Assembly (NCBI GenBank): GCA_963739005.1
Contig: CAVTYQ010000002.1
Location: forward strand, 62,001-126,000
Reading direction: 5' to 3'
Length of the DNA: 64,000 nt
Source: DASWJZ01 sp963739005
GTDB taxonomy: Bacteria; Pseudomonadota; Alphaproteobacteria; Rhizobiales; Afifellaceae
This document shows positions 8,819 through 16,742 of this stretch, one piece after another; the first letter of the stretch is position 1; the number at the start of each line of letters is the position of its first letter. The position numbers and the translations under genes were made by a program. Under the pieces are notes generated by a model that searched no databases, was not told where the DNA came from, and saw only the letters and a list, made by a program, of their open reading frames with translations.

Positions 8819-9676
8819 ATGGCAGGGAAAACTGGCGCGCCACCGCCGGATGCGGCCGAACGGCGGCGCGCGAAGGCCGTCGTCGTCTATCAGCTGGAAA
8901 GCCTGCCGCCATTTGATGCGGATTTTTACGCAACGGCGCGCTCCGCGCCGACCAAAGTCGCCGAGATCGTCGTCCCGCCGCGCGACGCGCGCGCGTTCAG
9001 CGTTCCGGCAGGCCACGTCTTTCGCATTGTCAGCGTCGATGGCCCGCAGGTCGGCGACCTGAACCTATGGAACGAGCATGACCTTTCGGAGTGCTTCTTC
9101 AGCGGCAAGACGCGGGCGCTCCATGCGACGCACCTCACCACCGGCGATCGGCTGTGGAGCACGCTGCCGAGCCTGCGCCCGCTGGCGACCGTCACGCACG
9201 ACACGCTGGGCTGGTACGGCTGGGACGAGGATGGCGCGGGCGTGCACGACGTCATCGGCACGCGCTGCGATCCCTACACCAACCTCCTCTTGAAGGGGAC
9301 CGAATACCATCATTGCTGCCACTCGAATCTGACGCGCGCTCTCGCGGCCGCGCGCAATTTGCCACTCGCGGAAGCCGAGCGCCATGTTCACGATGTGCTG
9401 AACGTCTTCATGTGCACCGGGTTCACGCGGGAGACGCATCAGTATTTCATGAAGGCAAGTCCGGTGCGGCCCAGCGATTTCATCGAGTTCTTCGCCGAGA
9501 TCGATCTCCTCGCCGCATTGTCGGCCTGTCCGGGCGGCGATTGCGGCGCCAGCCATTCCGATGACACCGCCAAGTGCTACCCGTTGAGGGTGGAGATCTA
9601 CCGGCCGGAGGATGGCGCGCTCGCGGCGTGGCGCTCGCCGTCGCGGAGCGCCTACTCCGGAAGTCATGGGACGTAG
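8819..9676 (+). CDS. DUF1989 / urea carboxylase-associated family protein
   Basis: A 285-residue member of the DUF1989 (urea carboxylase-associated) family. Core features are EIVVPPRDARAFSVPAGH, VDGPQVGDLNLWN, the SGKTRALHATHLTTGDRLWS block and HDTLGWYGWDEDG, then a Cys/His-rich patch YHHCCHSNLTRAL. The start is set by AGGAGGA at 8806-8812, seven bases before the ATG at 8819; the frame is open to 8699 but lacks a comparable ribosome-binding site. Family members occur near urea amidolyase or amino-acid/amine degradation genes and their biochemical role is not well settled. Here the neighbours are the cyclase fusion (divergent) and a LOG protein (convergent), so it has no helpful operon context. 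Confidence 0.85.
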   Translation: MAGKTGAPPPDAAERRRAKAVVVYQLESLPPFDADFYATARSAPTKVAEIVVPPRDARAFSVPAGHVFRIVSVDGPQVGDLNLWNEHDLSECFFSGKTRALHATHLTTGDRLWSTLPSLRPLATVTHDTLGWYGWDEDGAGVHDVIGTRCDPYTNLLLKGTEYHHCCHSNLTRALAAARNLPLAEAERHVHDVLNVFMCTGFTRETHQYFMKASPVRPSDFIEFFAEIDLLAALSACPGGDCGASHSDDTAKCYPLRVEIYRPEDGALAAWRSPSRSAYSGSHGT

Positions 9677-9706
9677 GGCCGCGCCTTTCGCCGATCGCCG
9701 CCAGCG

Positions 9707-10492
9707 CTAGGCTTTGACCTTGGTCCGTCGCGGACTTTGTGAATGCGCGAAGTCGGGGCCGCCTTCCTTGAACTCCGTCGCGATCCCTTTTTGCAGCAGG
9801 GCGAGCGCGGTGGCGGGGTCGTCGGCGAAATCGAACAACGACAGATCCTCGCGGCCGATCAGGCCGTGCCGCACCAGGGCCTCGAAATTGATGATCTCGT
9901 TCCAGTAGGCCGGCCCGTAGAGCACGACCGGAATCGGCCGGCTCAGCTTCTTCGTCTGCGCGAGCGTCAATATCTCGAACAATTCGTCGAGCGTGCCGAA
10001 GCCTCCGGGGAAGACGACCAGAGCGCGGGCGAGATGCGCGAACCACAGCTTGCGCATGAAGAAGTAGTGGAACTCGAAGGTGAGTTCGCTGGGCGTATAG
10101 GGATTTGGGAGCTGCTCTTGCGGCAAGCCGATATTGAGGCCGATGCTCCGTCCGCCGGCCTCGGAAGCCCCGCGGTTCGCGGCCTCCATGATACCGGGGC
10201 CGCCGCCGGTGCAGACGACGTAGCGCCGCGTCGGCGACGTCTGACTTTGCGACCACGCCGTCACCAGGCGCGCGAGCTCCCGCGCTTCCTCGTAGAAGCG
10301 GCCCATCGCTCCGTCGGGCTTTATGCGCGCGGAACCGAAGAAGACGATCGTGTCGCAGACCCATTCTCGGTGGAACGCCTGCATCGGTTGCAGGTACTCG
10401 GCAAGGATGCGCAGCGGCCGACCGTCGTCGCTATCTAGAAACTCTTCGTTCTTGTAGGCGAGCGGCGAAGGCTCGGAAGCGATCTCGTTCAC
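9707..10492 (-). CDS. LOG-family Rossmann-fold protein (TIGR00730-like)
   Basis: A 261-residue protein of the LOG / 'lysine decarboxylase-like' family, many members of which are cytokinin-riboside-monophosphate phosphoribohydrolases or general nucleotide N-glycosidases. The two diagnostic motifs are present: TGGGPGIMEAANRGA and PGGFGTLDELFE. The start is a GTG at 10492 overlapping the stop of the exonuclease gene by four bases (GTGA), so translation is probably coupled. The frame upstream of 10492 continues inside the exonuclease gene and is rejected. Pairing with an RNase suggests nucleotide/RNA turnover, but that is inference. Confidence 0.85.
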   Translation of the reverse strand: MNEIASEPSPLAYKNEEFLDSDDGRPLRILAEYLQPMQAFHREWVCDTIVFFGSARIKPDGAMGRFYEEARELARLVTAWSQSQTSPTRRYVVCTGGGPGIMEAANRGASEAGGRSIGLNIGLPQEQLPNPYTPSELTFEFHYFFMRKLWFAHLARALVVFPGGFGTLDELFEILTLAQTKKLSRPIPVVLYGPAYWNEIINFEALVRHGLIGREDLSLFDFADDPATALALLQKGIATEFKEGGPDFAHSQSPRRTKVKA

Positions 10493-11973
10493 GGCTGCTC
10501 CTTCACGCGGGCGAAGTCGATGAAGCCTCGCGTCACATCGGTGTGGATGAGCTCGACGCGCGCGTGGTCGCCGACATCGAGGCCCTCGAAGCCGCGCACG
10601 ACCTTGCCCTCGGCCGAGGGCCCGGAGACGCGCACCCACGTTCCCTTCTCCGAAGCGCCCGTCACGATGCCGTCGAAGCGGCCCCCGATGCGCGAGGTGA
10701 GAAGCAGCGCCGCGGCGGACTTGCGCACCTGGCGCTCGACCTTCGCGGCGTTGTCCTCCTGCAGCGTGCAGTGGCCGGCGAGCGCCGTCAGCTCCTCATC
10801 GGAATAGGGCGTCGGGCCTTTGACGAGCGCCGCCTTCAGCAGCCGCTGGGCGATCACGTCCGGGAAGCGCCGGTTCGGCGCCGTCGAATGGGTGTAGTCG
10901 CGCACGGCCAGACCGAAATGCCCCTCGATGTCCTCTCCGGGGCGCTTGAGCGCGTATTCTCCCGATCCGAGGAGCTTCACTACGGAGAGCGAGACGTCGG
11001 GGAATCGCTCCGGATCGGCCTGACGGCGCCGTTCGAGAAAAGCGTCGAGAGCGATGGCGCTCGGCTCCGCCGGCAGCCGCTCGCCGAGATCAGCCGCCAG
11101 CTGAACGATGCGGTCCCAGCGCTTCGGCGTTCGCAAGACGCGTCTGAGCGACGGGTAGCCCTTCTTCTTCAGGTAGCGCGCCGTCACACCATTGGCGGCG
11201 ACCATGAAGTCTTCGATCAAGTCCTTCGCGCGGTTTCGCTCCTCCGGACGCATGTCGACAAGCTGATCGTTTTCGTAGACCGCCCGCGCCTCGATGGTTT
11301 CGAGCCGCAGCGCCCCGAGCTTTTGCCGCTTTCCGCGCACCACCCGCGCCGCCCGATCCTGCAGACGCAGCTGGTCGTCGAGGCCGCTGACCGCCGCGAC
11401 CTTCGCCGGCGCGGGCGCATTCCCATCGAGCCACGCTGCGAGGCTGTTATAGGCGAGCTTGGCGCGGTTCAGCACCATCGCCCGGTAGACGTCGCTGGCG
11501 ACGATGTCGCCGTCGGCCGAGATCGCCATGTCCATGACGATCGCCATCCGCTCCTGCCCTTCGCCAAGCGACGTCAGGTCGGTCGAGAGCTTCTCGGGCA
11601 GCATGGGGAATATCTGAGCCGCCGTGTAGACGGAGGTCGTGTTGGTCTGGGCATGGCCGTCGATCGCGCTCCCCTTCTTGACCAGCGCATCGACATCGGC
11701 GATTGCGACCAGCACCTTGATGACCCCGTCGGCGCCCGCCTCGGCGACCGAGATCTGATCGAGGTCGCGCGAATCGTCGTTGTCGATCGACGCCCAGAGC
11801 AGCCCGCGCAGATCCCGGATTTCCGGCGCCGACGAATTCGCCGGGCCGCGTATGCGCTCGGTTTCGGCGATGACCTGCCTGGAGAAATCCGGCAGCAGGC
11901 CGCGCTGCAGCATGGCGTCGTGGGCGATGCGCCGAAGATCAAACCTGCCCGATGTCCGATTGATTGCCGTCAC
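10489..11973 (-). CDS. RNase R/RNase II-family 3'-5' exoribonuclease (RNB domain)
   Basis: A 494-residue RNB-domain protein, much shorter than canonical RNase R (about 750-800 residues). It begins almost directly at the RNB domain, so the N-terminal cold-shock domains are missing. The catalytic metal site is visible in IDNDDSRDLDQISVA (aspartate cluster), followed by VLVAIADVDALV and the late YTHSTAPNRRFPD motif expected for an active nuclease. A C-terminal S1-like segment (GIVTGASEKGTWVRV) remains. It resembles the short alphaproteobacterial RNB proteins rather than a truncated pseudogene, since all core motifs are intact. It is coupled to the downstream LOG gene. Confidence 0.85.
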   Translation of the reverse strand: MTAINRTSGRFDLRRIAHDAMLQRGLLPDFSRQVIAETERIRGPANSSAPEIRDLRGLLWASIDNDDSRDLDQISVAEAGADGVIKVLVAIADVDALVKKGSAIDGHAQTNTTSVYTAAQIFPMLPEKLSTDLTSLGEGQERMAIVMDMAISADGDIVASDVYRAMVLNRAKLAYNSLAAWLDGNAPAPAKVAAVSGLDDQLRLQDRAARVVRGKRQKLGALRLETIEARAVYENDQLVDMRPEERNRAKDLIEDFMVAANGVTARYLKKKGYPSLRRVLRTPKRWDRIVQLAADLGERLPAEPSAIALDAFLERRRQADPERFPDVSLSVVKLLGSGEYALKRPGEDIEGHFGLAVRDYTHSTAPNRRFPDVIAQRLLKAALVKGPTPYSDEELTALAGHCTLQEDNAAKVERQVRKSAAALLLTSRIGGRFDGIVTGASEKGTWVRVSGPSAEGKVVRGFEGLDVGDHARVELIHTDVTRGFIDFARVKEQP

Positions 11974-12258
11974 TCCCCTTCAAGGACCTGTCCTTCGGCT
12001 CTCCGCCGTCGGGCGGTCAAGCGCCCCCCAGCAACGGCTTTTTTCGATTTTCCGTTCCGTTGGCAGCGGATATGAACATTTACAGGGAGTTGCGCGATGC
12101 CAGAAGCGGTCGGAAAAGAGCCCGCGCAGGCCCCGCAGAGCAAGCCACCAAGCGTCGAAGGGGGCCGTTGAGCAGCTTCGGATCGACAGCCAGCCCGACT
12201 GCGCGAGCCAGATGGCTATGCCGGTTCCGACGATAAAGAGTGAAAGTGCGGCAGGCGC

Positions 12259-13239
12259 TCAGAAGACGCGGTAGAGCGGCGGCTGACCGTCGATGAGAAC
12301 GCGCCGCACGTTGTCCCATGCCTCGCGGAAGAGGTAGGTGGCGGACTGGCGCGTGACGCCGGCGATGTGCGGCGTGAGGAGAATGCGCTCCGCCGCGTCG
12401 CCCGACAATGCGAGCAGCGGATTGTCGGGGCCCGGCGGCTCGGTCGAATAGACGTCGACGGCAGCACCCCCGAGGCGCCCCGCCTTGAGCGCGTCCGCGA
12501 GCGCGCTTTCGTCGACGATGCCGCCGCGCGAGGCCTGGATGAGGATGGCGCCGGGCTTCATCCGCGCCAGTTGGACCGCGCCGATCAGATTGCGGGTCGC
12601 CGGCAGAAGCGGCACATGCAGGCTGACCACGTCCGACGTCGCAAGAAGGTCCTCGAGACTCACAAGTTGGACGCCGAGCGCCGCGGCCGCCGACGCATCC
12701 GTCAGCGCCGGATCGTAGGAGACGATGCGGCAACCGTGTGGCCGAAAGGCTTCCGCGACGGCTCTGCCGATGACGCCGAGACCGACGAGCCCGACCTGCA
12801 ATTCGCGCAGCCCCGACAAATTCTCGGCGACCAGCCGCGCGCGGAAGGCCGCGTAGTTGCCGCGTTTGATCTCGTCGCTCGACCAGGCGAAGCGTCGAAG
12901 CAGCAGGGATGCGGCGGTCGTCACGTATTCGCCGAGCGCGCTGTTGCTGCCGCCCGGAACGTTCGCCACGGGAATGCCGAGCCGCTCGATCCGCGGCTTG
13001 TCGAGGCGGTCGACGCCGGCGCCCGTGACCTGGATCAGCTTCAAGGAAGCGCCCTCGAAGAGCTCGGCCGGAAGCTTCGGCCCGACCGCTGGGATCACAA
13101 GCGCGTCGCTCTGGCCGAGCAGCGATCGGATATCGGCATCGTCCGGGCCGCGATATTCGACGCCAAGCCCTGCCGGAGCCGGGGCGCCGACGCGCGCGAA
13201 GTCGGCCTCCGGCCTGAGGCAAAGCACCGCGGCTGTCAC
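12259..13239 (-). CDS. D-2-hydroxyacid dehydrogenase (NAD-dependent family)
   Basis: A 326-residue enzyme of the D-isomer-specific 2-hydroxyacid dehydrogenase family, which interconverts 2-oxoacids and D-2-hydroxyacids. The nucleotide-binding turn is GLVGLGVIGRAVAEAF, the signature block is MKPGAILIQASRGGIVDE with the catalytic arginine, and the catalytic histidine is in LLTPHIAGVT. Its ATG overlaps the cupin stop by four bases, and it is the last gene of the operon beginning at 15521. A role in reducing or oxidising a 2-oxo/2-hydroxyacid intermediate of that pathway is likely. Immediately beyond the stop the same frame stays open for 92 codons without a start codon. Confidence 0.86.
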   Translation of the reverse strand: MTAAVLCLRPEADFARVGAPAPAGLGVEYRGPDDADIRSLLGQSDALVIPAVGPKLPAELFEGASLKLIQVTGAGVDRLDKPRIERLGIPVANVPGGSNSALGEYVTTAASLLLRRFAWSSDEIKRGNYAAFRARLVAENLSGLRELQVGLVGLGVIGRAVAEAFRPHGCRIVSYDPALTDASAAAALGVQLVSLEDLLATSDVVSLHVPLLPATRNLIGAVQLARMKPGAILIQASRGGIVDESALADALKAGRLGGAAVDVYSTEPPGPDNPLLALSGDAAERILLTPHIAGVTRQSATYLFREAWDNVRRVLIDGQPPLYRVF

Positions 13240-13634
13240 GATGCGGCTTTCTTGTCGGACCAGTCGGGAAATTCCTTCGTCCCGGACGCCACGTCGGCGG
13301 CCGGGAAGAAGCAGAGGAGCTGCAGTGGAACCTCTCCGGTATTGCGGGTCATGTGCAGTTCACCGGCCGGAATCAAGATCGTGTCGCCGGGCTTCAGCGG
13401 AAAGCTGCCCTGATCCGTTTCGGTGCAGCCCTCGCCCGCCACCACAAAGATACACTCCTCGAACGGGTAATGGACGTGCGGCCCGCGCTCGGCCTCGCCC
13501 GGCTTCGGCACCGCGATCTCGACGAAGCGCAAGCTGACTTGCGCGGCGCCGACGCGACACGACACGATCTCGATCGACGAGCGTCCAGGAAGCGAGAGCC
13601 TCTTCGCGCTTTCCCGGGCAAAGACCCGAGCCAT
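13236..13634 (-). CDS. Small cupin-domain protein
   Basis: A 132-residue single-domain cupin. Motif 1 (HVHYPFEECIFVVAGEG) supplies two histidines and a glutamate, and motif 2 (LIPAGELHMTRNTG) supplies the fourth ligand, so a metal-binding barrel is expected. Such small cupins act as isomerases, dioxygenases or sugar/acid-binding proteins; none can be chosen from sequence. It lies between the creatininase-family hydrolase (2-base gap) and the dehydrogenase (4-base overlap), which ties it to that pathway. Confidence 0.82.
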   Translation of the reverse strand: MARVFARESAKRLSLPGRSSIEIVSCRVGAAQVSLRFVEIAVPKPGEAERGPHVHYPFEECIFVVAGEGCTETDQGSFPLKPGDTILIPAGELHMTRNTGEVPLQLLCFFPAADVASGTKEFPDWSDKKAAS

Positions 13635-13636
13635 GA

Positions 13637-14440
13637 CTAGACCGCCTGGCGCAGGCGCTTGACCTCGGCGACGCCGCCTTGCACCGCGTCGAGCTGCTGG
13701 AAGATCTCCGCCGCCTCCGCGGCGATCGAATCGGCGATCGCGTCAAGCATCTTGGCGCCACGCTCCGCCGTCGCCGCTTCCGGCGTCCCGTACCACCCCG
13801 TCGGCGCGATCGAGCGAATGTCGGTCAGCACCGGCTGATAGCTGCGCGTGCGCCGAAGCTTGTCCATCTGGGTGCCGTGCCGCTGGTCCGACGAATAGTC
13901 GATGCGGTCGAGGTGCACGAGTTCCGGCCGGTGCGCGAGCACGGCAAGCGCCTCGATCTCGCCGCCATGCGTCAGCCCGTTGCATTCGTGCCCGAAGAGA
14001 TCGGCCGCCACGTAGCAGGCCTGCACCGTCAGCACCGTCATCCCGTGCAAGCGGTGCAGATCCTCCGCCGCGATCGCGAGCGACGGGATGTTACCCTCGT
14101 GCCAGTTCAGGATGATGAGATAGCGCGCGCCGTGCTTCGCCGTCGATGCGCAGGTCTCGGTGACCATCCGGATATAGGTCTCGGGCGAGAACGAGATCGT
14201 GCCCTCGAAGGGCATGTGCATCGGCGTCACGCCGACGGAGGGACCCGGCAGCACGAGCCCGTCCATCCGCTCGGCCACCGCATGTCCGATCGCATTCGCA
14301 GCGAAGATATCGGTGCCGGTCGGCAGATGCGGACCATGCTGCTCGACGCTGCCGGCCGGCAGGATGACGAGCGGATGCTTCTGCAGTTGCTTGGCGATTT
14401 CCGGCTGCGTCAGATCCCAGAAATATCGGCTAGGCAACAT
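13637..14440 (-). CDS. Creatininase-family hydrolase
   Basis: A 267-residue member of the creatininase family, metal-dependent amidohydrolases that open cyclic amides or cleave related bonds (creatinine, formamide groups in cofactor biosynthesis). The metal-site motifs are GSVEQHGPHLPTGTD, ILNWHEGNIPSL and LTHGGEIEAL. It overlaps the preceding Gfo/Idh oxidoreductase gene by 11 bases. In the context of a dehydrogenase/cupin/transport island, ring opening of a lactam- or lactone-like intermediate is a reasonable guess, not a demonstrated activity. Confidence 0.86.
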   Translation of the reverse strand: MLPSRYFWDLTQPEIAKQLQKHPLVILPAGSVEQHGPHLPTGTDIFAANAIGHAVAERMDGLVLPGPSVGVTPMHMPFEGTISFSPETYIRMVTETCASTAKHGARYLIILNWHEGNIPSLAIAAEDLHRLHGMTVLTVQACYVAADLFGHECNGLTHGGEIEALAVLAHRPELVHLDRIDYSSDQRHGTQMDKLRRTRSYQPVLTDIRSIAPTGWYGTPEAATAERGAKMLDAIADSIAAEAAEIFQQLDAVQGGVAEVKRLRQAV

Positions 14441-15521
14441 TGCGACTCCACTGGGCGAGACGCTCGCGGGCGCCGTCCATCACTTCGGAAAGCTTCACCG
14501 CCTGCCCGTTCAGCTCGATCGACCGGAGCGCCGCGTAGACGGCCGCCACGGCAACGTTGCCGTTTTCCGCGCTGAGCTCGTTCGCCCGGCCGCTGCGGCA
14601 GCTCTCGGCGAAAAGCTCAAGCTCAGTGCGGAACATGTCGCTCTCCGAGTCCTTCAGAACCTCGCGCTCACCGTATCCGTCCTTGCCGCGCTGGATGTAG
14701 AGTGTCGAGGAGTTGTGGATCTTGGCCGGCGTGTCCCACACCCCGAAATCGATCTCGTAGTGCATGAGCCCCTTGGAGCCGAAGACGCGCACCGCGAAGA
14801 CGCCGGGCGAGGTCCAGCAGGAACCGACGTAGCCCACCTTGCCGTCGGCGAACTTGAGCAACGTCAAGGACTGGTCGTCCACCTCCGCGCCGACCGGCGA
14901 AAGCTTCGAGGCCATCGACGAAGCCTCGACCATCTCGCCGCCGAGATAGTGGACGATGTCGAACATGTGGATCGCAAGCTGCGAAAGCGGACCGCCCGGC
15001 GCCCGGTCCTTGTACCAGCGCCACGTCTGCGGCGTCAGCTCAAGCGCGCGCTCGTTGGAGAAGTTCGCCTCGATGAGCGCGACCCGGCCGAGCTCGCCGG
15101 CATCAATCGCCTGCTTGATGCGACGGATGCCCGCCATCAGCCTGGCGCTGTGCCCGACGGTGACCGTGACGCCGTATTTCGATTGCAGGGCCGCGATTTC
15201 GAGGCCCTCTTCCAGGCGGCTCGCGATCGGCTTCTCGGTGTAGACGTGCTTGCCGGCCTTTGCGACTTCCAGCGCAACCGGAAGATGCTGCTCGTTCGGA
15301 ACGGTCAGAATCACGCCCTCGATGTCCGGATTGGCGAGAAGCGTGCGCATGTCCGGCGCCGCGGCGACCCCCATCTCGCTCGCAAACGCCGCGCGCTTCT
15401 CCTCCGAGCGGCTGTATCCCGCCACGATCTTCAGCCGGTCGGAATGCGCGGCGGCGCGGGTCAGCACCTTCGCCCAGCGGCCGAGGCCGACAATTCCAAC
15501 CTTGACGGGACCAGCACTCAT
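14430..15521 (-). CDS. Gfo/Idh/MocA-family oxidoreductase
   Basis: A 363-residue NAD(P)-dependent oxidoreductase of the glucose-fructose oxidoreductase / inositol dehydrogenase family. The N-terminal Rossmann motif is VGIVGLGRWAKVL, the catalytic-lysine motif is YTEKPIA, and the C-terminal half forms the family beta-sheet (GGPLSQLAIHMFDIVHYLGG). The ATG at 15521 is preceded by GGGGAG; the frame extends to 15575 but through the predicted operator. It is the first gene of the operon oxidoreductase-creatininase-cupin-hydroxyacid dehydrogenase, and its promoter carries the shared TATTACAGTA motif. Confidence 0.87.
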   Translation of the reverse strand: MSAGPVKVGIVGLGRWAKVLTRAAAHSDRLKIVAGYSRSEEKRAAFASEMGVAAAPDMRTLLANPDIEGVILTVPNEQHLPVALEVAKAGKHVYTEKPIASRLEEGLEIAALQSKYGVTVTVGHSARLMAGIRRIKQAIDAGELGRVALIEANFSNERALELTPQTWRWYKDRAPGGPLSQLAIHMFDIVHYLGGEMVEASSMASKLSPVGAEVDDQSLTLLKFADGKVGYVGSCWTSPGVFAVRVFGSKGLMHYEIDFGVWDTPAKIHNSSTLYIQRGKDGYGEREVLKDSESDMFRTELELFAESCRSGRANELSAENGNVAVAAVYAALRSIELNGQAVKLSEVMDGARERLAQWSRNVA

Positions 15522-15550
15522 TTCGTTCTCCCCAAAACTCCGCCTCTGAC

Positions 15551-15575
15551 TACTGTAATACGATAATACGGTCAA
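15551..15575 (-). promoter_or_regulatory. Operator/promoter site A of the shared TATTACrGTA motif
   Basis: Read toward the gene at 15521, TTGACC (15570-15575) is followed by an imperfect inverted repeat and TATTACAGTA (15551-15560). The second half (TAATACGGT on the plus strand, 15564-15572) makes the site a near-palindrome with a short centre. The same 10-mer occurs upstream of three other local transcription units. Confidence 0.6.
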
Positions 15576-15614
15576 GTCTGGACGGGACGAAAATCCCCAT
15601 CAGCGCCGGACAGG

Positions 15615-16388
15615 CTACCGGAGATCGGCGGCGTAGTGGATATGATCCGTCAGGCAGCGCGACGCGCGCCACTCGATCGCCGCCCCATCAAGCGCGAAGG
15701 CCGTGCGGTCGATCTCAAGGAGCGCGGTGCCGACGCCGCATTGGAGAACGGCGGCGTCCTCGCTGTTCGCCGGCACCGCCTTCAGGCGCTCCGCAGCGCG
15801 CGCGATCGTCGTCCCGAAACGCAGCGAATAGAGCGCGTAAAGGTTGTTCGGCACCTCGTCGAGCCGGTCGAGCCCCGGAAAGCGCGACTGCGACACGGCG
15901 ACGACTTCGCGCACGCGCGGGCGGTCCTCCAGGAACCGCGTGCGCTCGATCCGCCAAATCGAGCCGCCGGGCTCAAGATCGAGCGCGGCGCGCGCCGCCG
16001 CGTCCGCGCGCGTCCGCTTCAGCGAGTGGACGACGCTGCGCGGGATGATCCTCTCGCCGCGATCCGACACCAGGTGGAAGAACTGGAAGAGGAGCTTCCC
16101 CTCCTCCGGGATCGACACGAAGGTCCCGCGTCCCTGCTGCCGCACGAGCAGGCCTTCCTGCGCCAGCGCGTCGAGCGCCTTGCGCGCCGTTCCGGGACTG
16201 ACGCCGAGCTCCGCGGCGATCTGCGGCTCGCTCGGCAGCATCGTCCCGGCCGGCCAGCGCCCGTCAATGAGGCGAAGGAGAAGTTCCTCCCGCACCTGCT
16301 GATAGAGCGGCCGCGCCAGAAGTCCGGTGACGGCGATCGTGGCCTCCTTCGAGAATCGGCGACATCTGAGACGGCTTGGCATTGACAT
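15615..16388 (-). CDS. GntR-family transcriptional regulator, HutC subfamily
   Basis: A 257-residue regulator with an N-terminal winged helix (PLYQQVREELLLRLIDGRWP, then LPSEPQIAAELGVSPGTARKALDALAQEGLL, residues ~25-95) and a C-terminal UTRA effector domain (ERTRFLEDRPRVREVVAVSQSRF onward). HutC-type proteins repress neighbouring catabolic genes and release DNA when they bind the pathway substrate. It is divergent from the UxaA-type lyase genes at 16442, with a perfect 12-base palindrome in the 53-base gap, so control of the lyase and of itself is likely. Confidence 0.87.
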   Translation of the reverse strand: MSMPSRLRCRRFSKEATIAVTGLLARPLYQQVREELLLRLIDGRWPAGTMLPSEPQIAAELGVSPGTARKALDALAQEGLLVRQQGRGTFVSIPEEGKLLFQFFHLVSDRGERIIPRSVVHSLKRTRADAAARAALDLEPGGSIWRIERTRFLEDRPRVREVVAVSQSRFPGLDRLDEVPNNLYALYSLRFGTTIARAAERLKAVPANSEDAAVLQCGVGTALLEIDRTAFALDGAAIEWRASRCLTDHIHYAADLR

Positions 16389-16406
16389 GCAAACCGCACC
16401 ATCCTT

Positions 16407-16424
16407 ATGTCTTATATAAGATAT
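16407..16424. promoter_or_regulatory. Predicted operator of the HutC-type regulator
   Basis: TCTTATATAAGA at 16410-16421 is a perfect 12-base palindrome; flanking A/T pairs extend it to ATGTCTTATATAAGATAT with one mismatched pair. It lies 20 bases before the lyase ATG at 16442 and 21 bases from the regulator start, in a divergent intergenic region. Confidence 0.65.
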
Positions 16425-16441
16425 CAGACTAGGAGGAAAGG

Positions 16442-16729
16442 ATGAGTATCCCGCAGCTTCTTGTGCATGACGCCAAGGACAATGTCGGCGTTGTCGTCGT
16501 CGAGGGTCTGAAGTCTGGGACCGACATGCTCTGCGTCATCACCCACGATAACTCGTCGTTCCGTCTGAAGGCGGGGGCCGATGTGCCGATCGGGCACAAG
16601 ATCGCGCTCAAGGATCTGAAAGCCGGGGACACGGCGATCAAGTACGGCGAGGACATCGGCAAGATGGTCGCCGACGTCACGAAGGGCGGCCATGTGCACG
16701 TCCACAACCTTAAGACCAAGCGCTGGTAG
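16442..16729 (+). CDS. UxaA-family lyase small subunit (SAF domain), SuyA-like
   Basis: A 95-residue stand-alone SAF-domain protein corresponding to the N-terminal domain of altronate/galactarate dehydratases. DNSSFRLKAGADVPIGHKIAL and KDLKAGDTAIKYGEDIGKMV are the family core. The split into a ~10 kDa small subunit and a ~42 kDa large subunit is the arrangement known for (2R)-3-sulfolactate sulfo-lyase SuyAB, which releases sulfite and pyruvate. Split sugar-acid dehydratases also exist, so the substrate is open. AGGAGGAAAGG precedes the ATG. The next gene starts 13 bases downstream. Confidence 0.8.
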   Translation: MSIPQLLVHDAKDNVGVVVVEGLKSGTDMLCVITHDNSSFRLKAGADVPIGHKIALKDLKAGDTAIKYGEDIGKMVADVTKGGHVHVHNLKTKRW

Positions 16730-16742
16730 GGAGGACACGCAC

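Noticed and set aside
11980..12258. Frame continuing 92 codons past the stop of the hydroxyacid dehydrogenase, with a hydrophobic, Trp-rich beginning (LSLFIVGTGIAIWLAQSGWL)
   Set aside because: It looks like a membrane helix but has no ATG, GTG or TTG in frame and no ribosome-binding site. It could be a pseudogene remnant or readthrough tail, but the support is too weak to list. I see nothing else in this 285-base gap.
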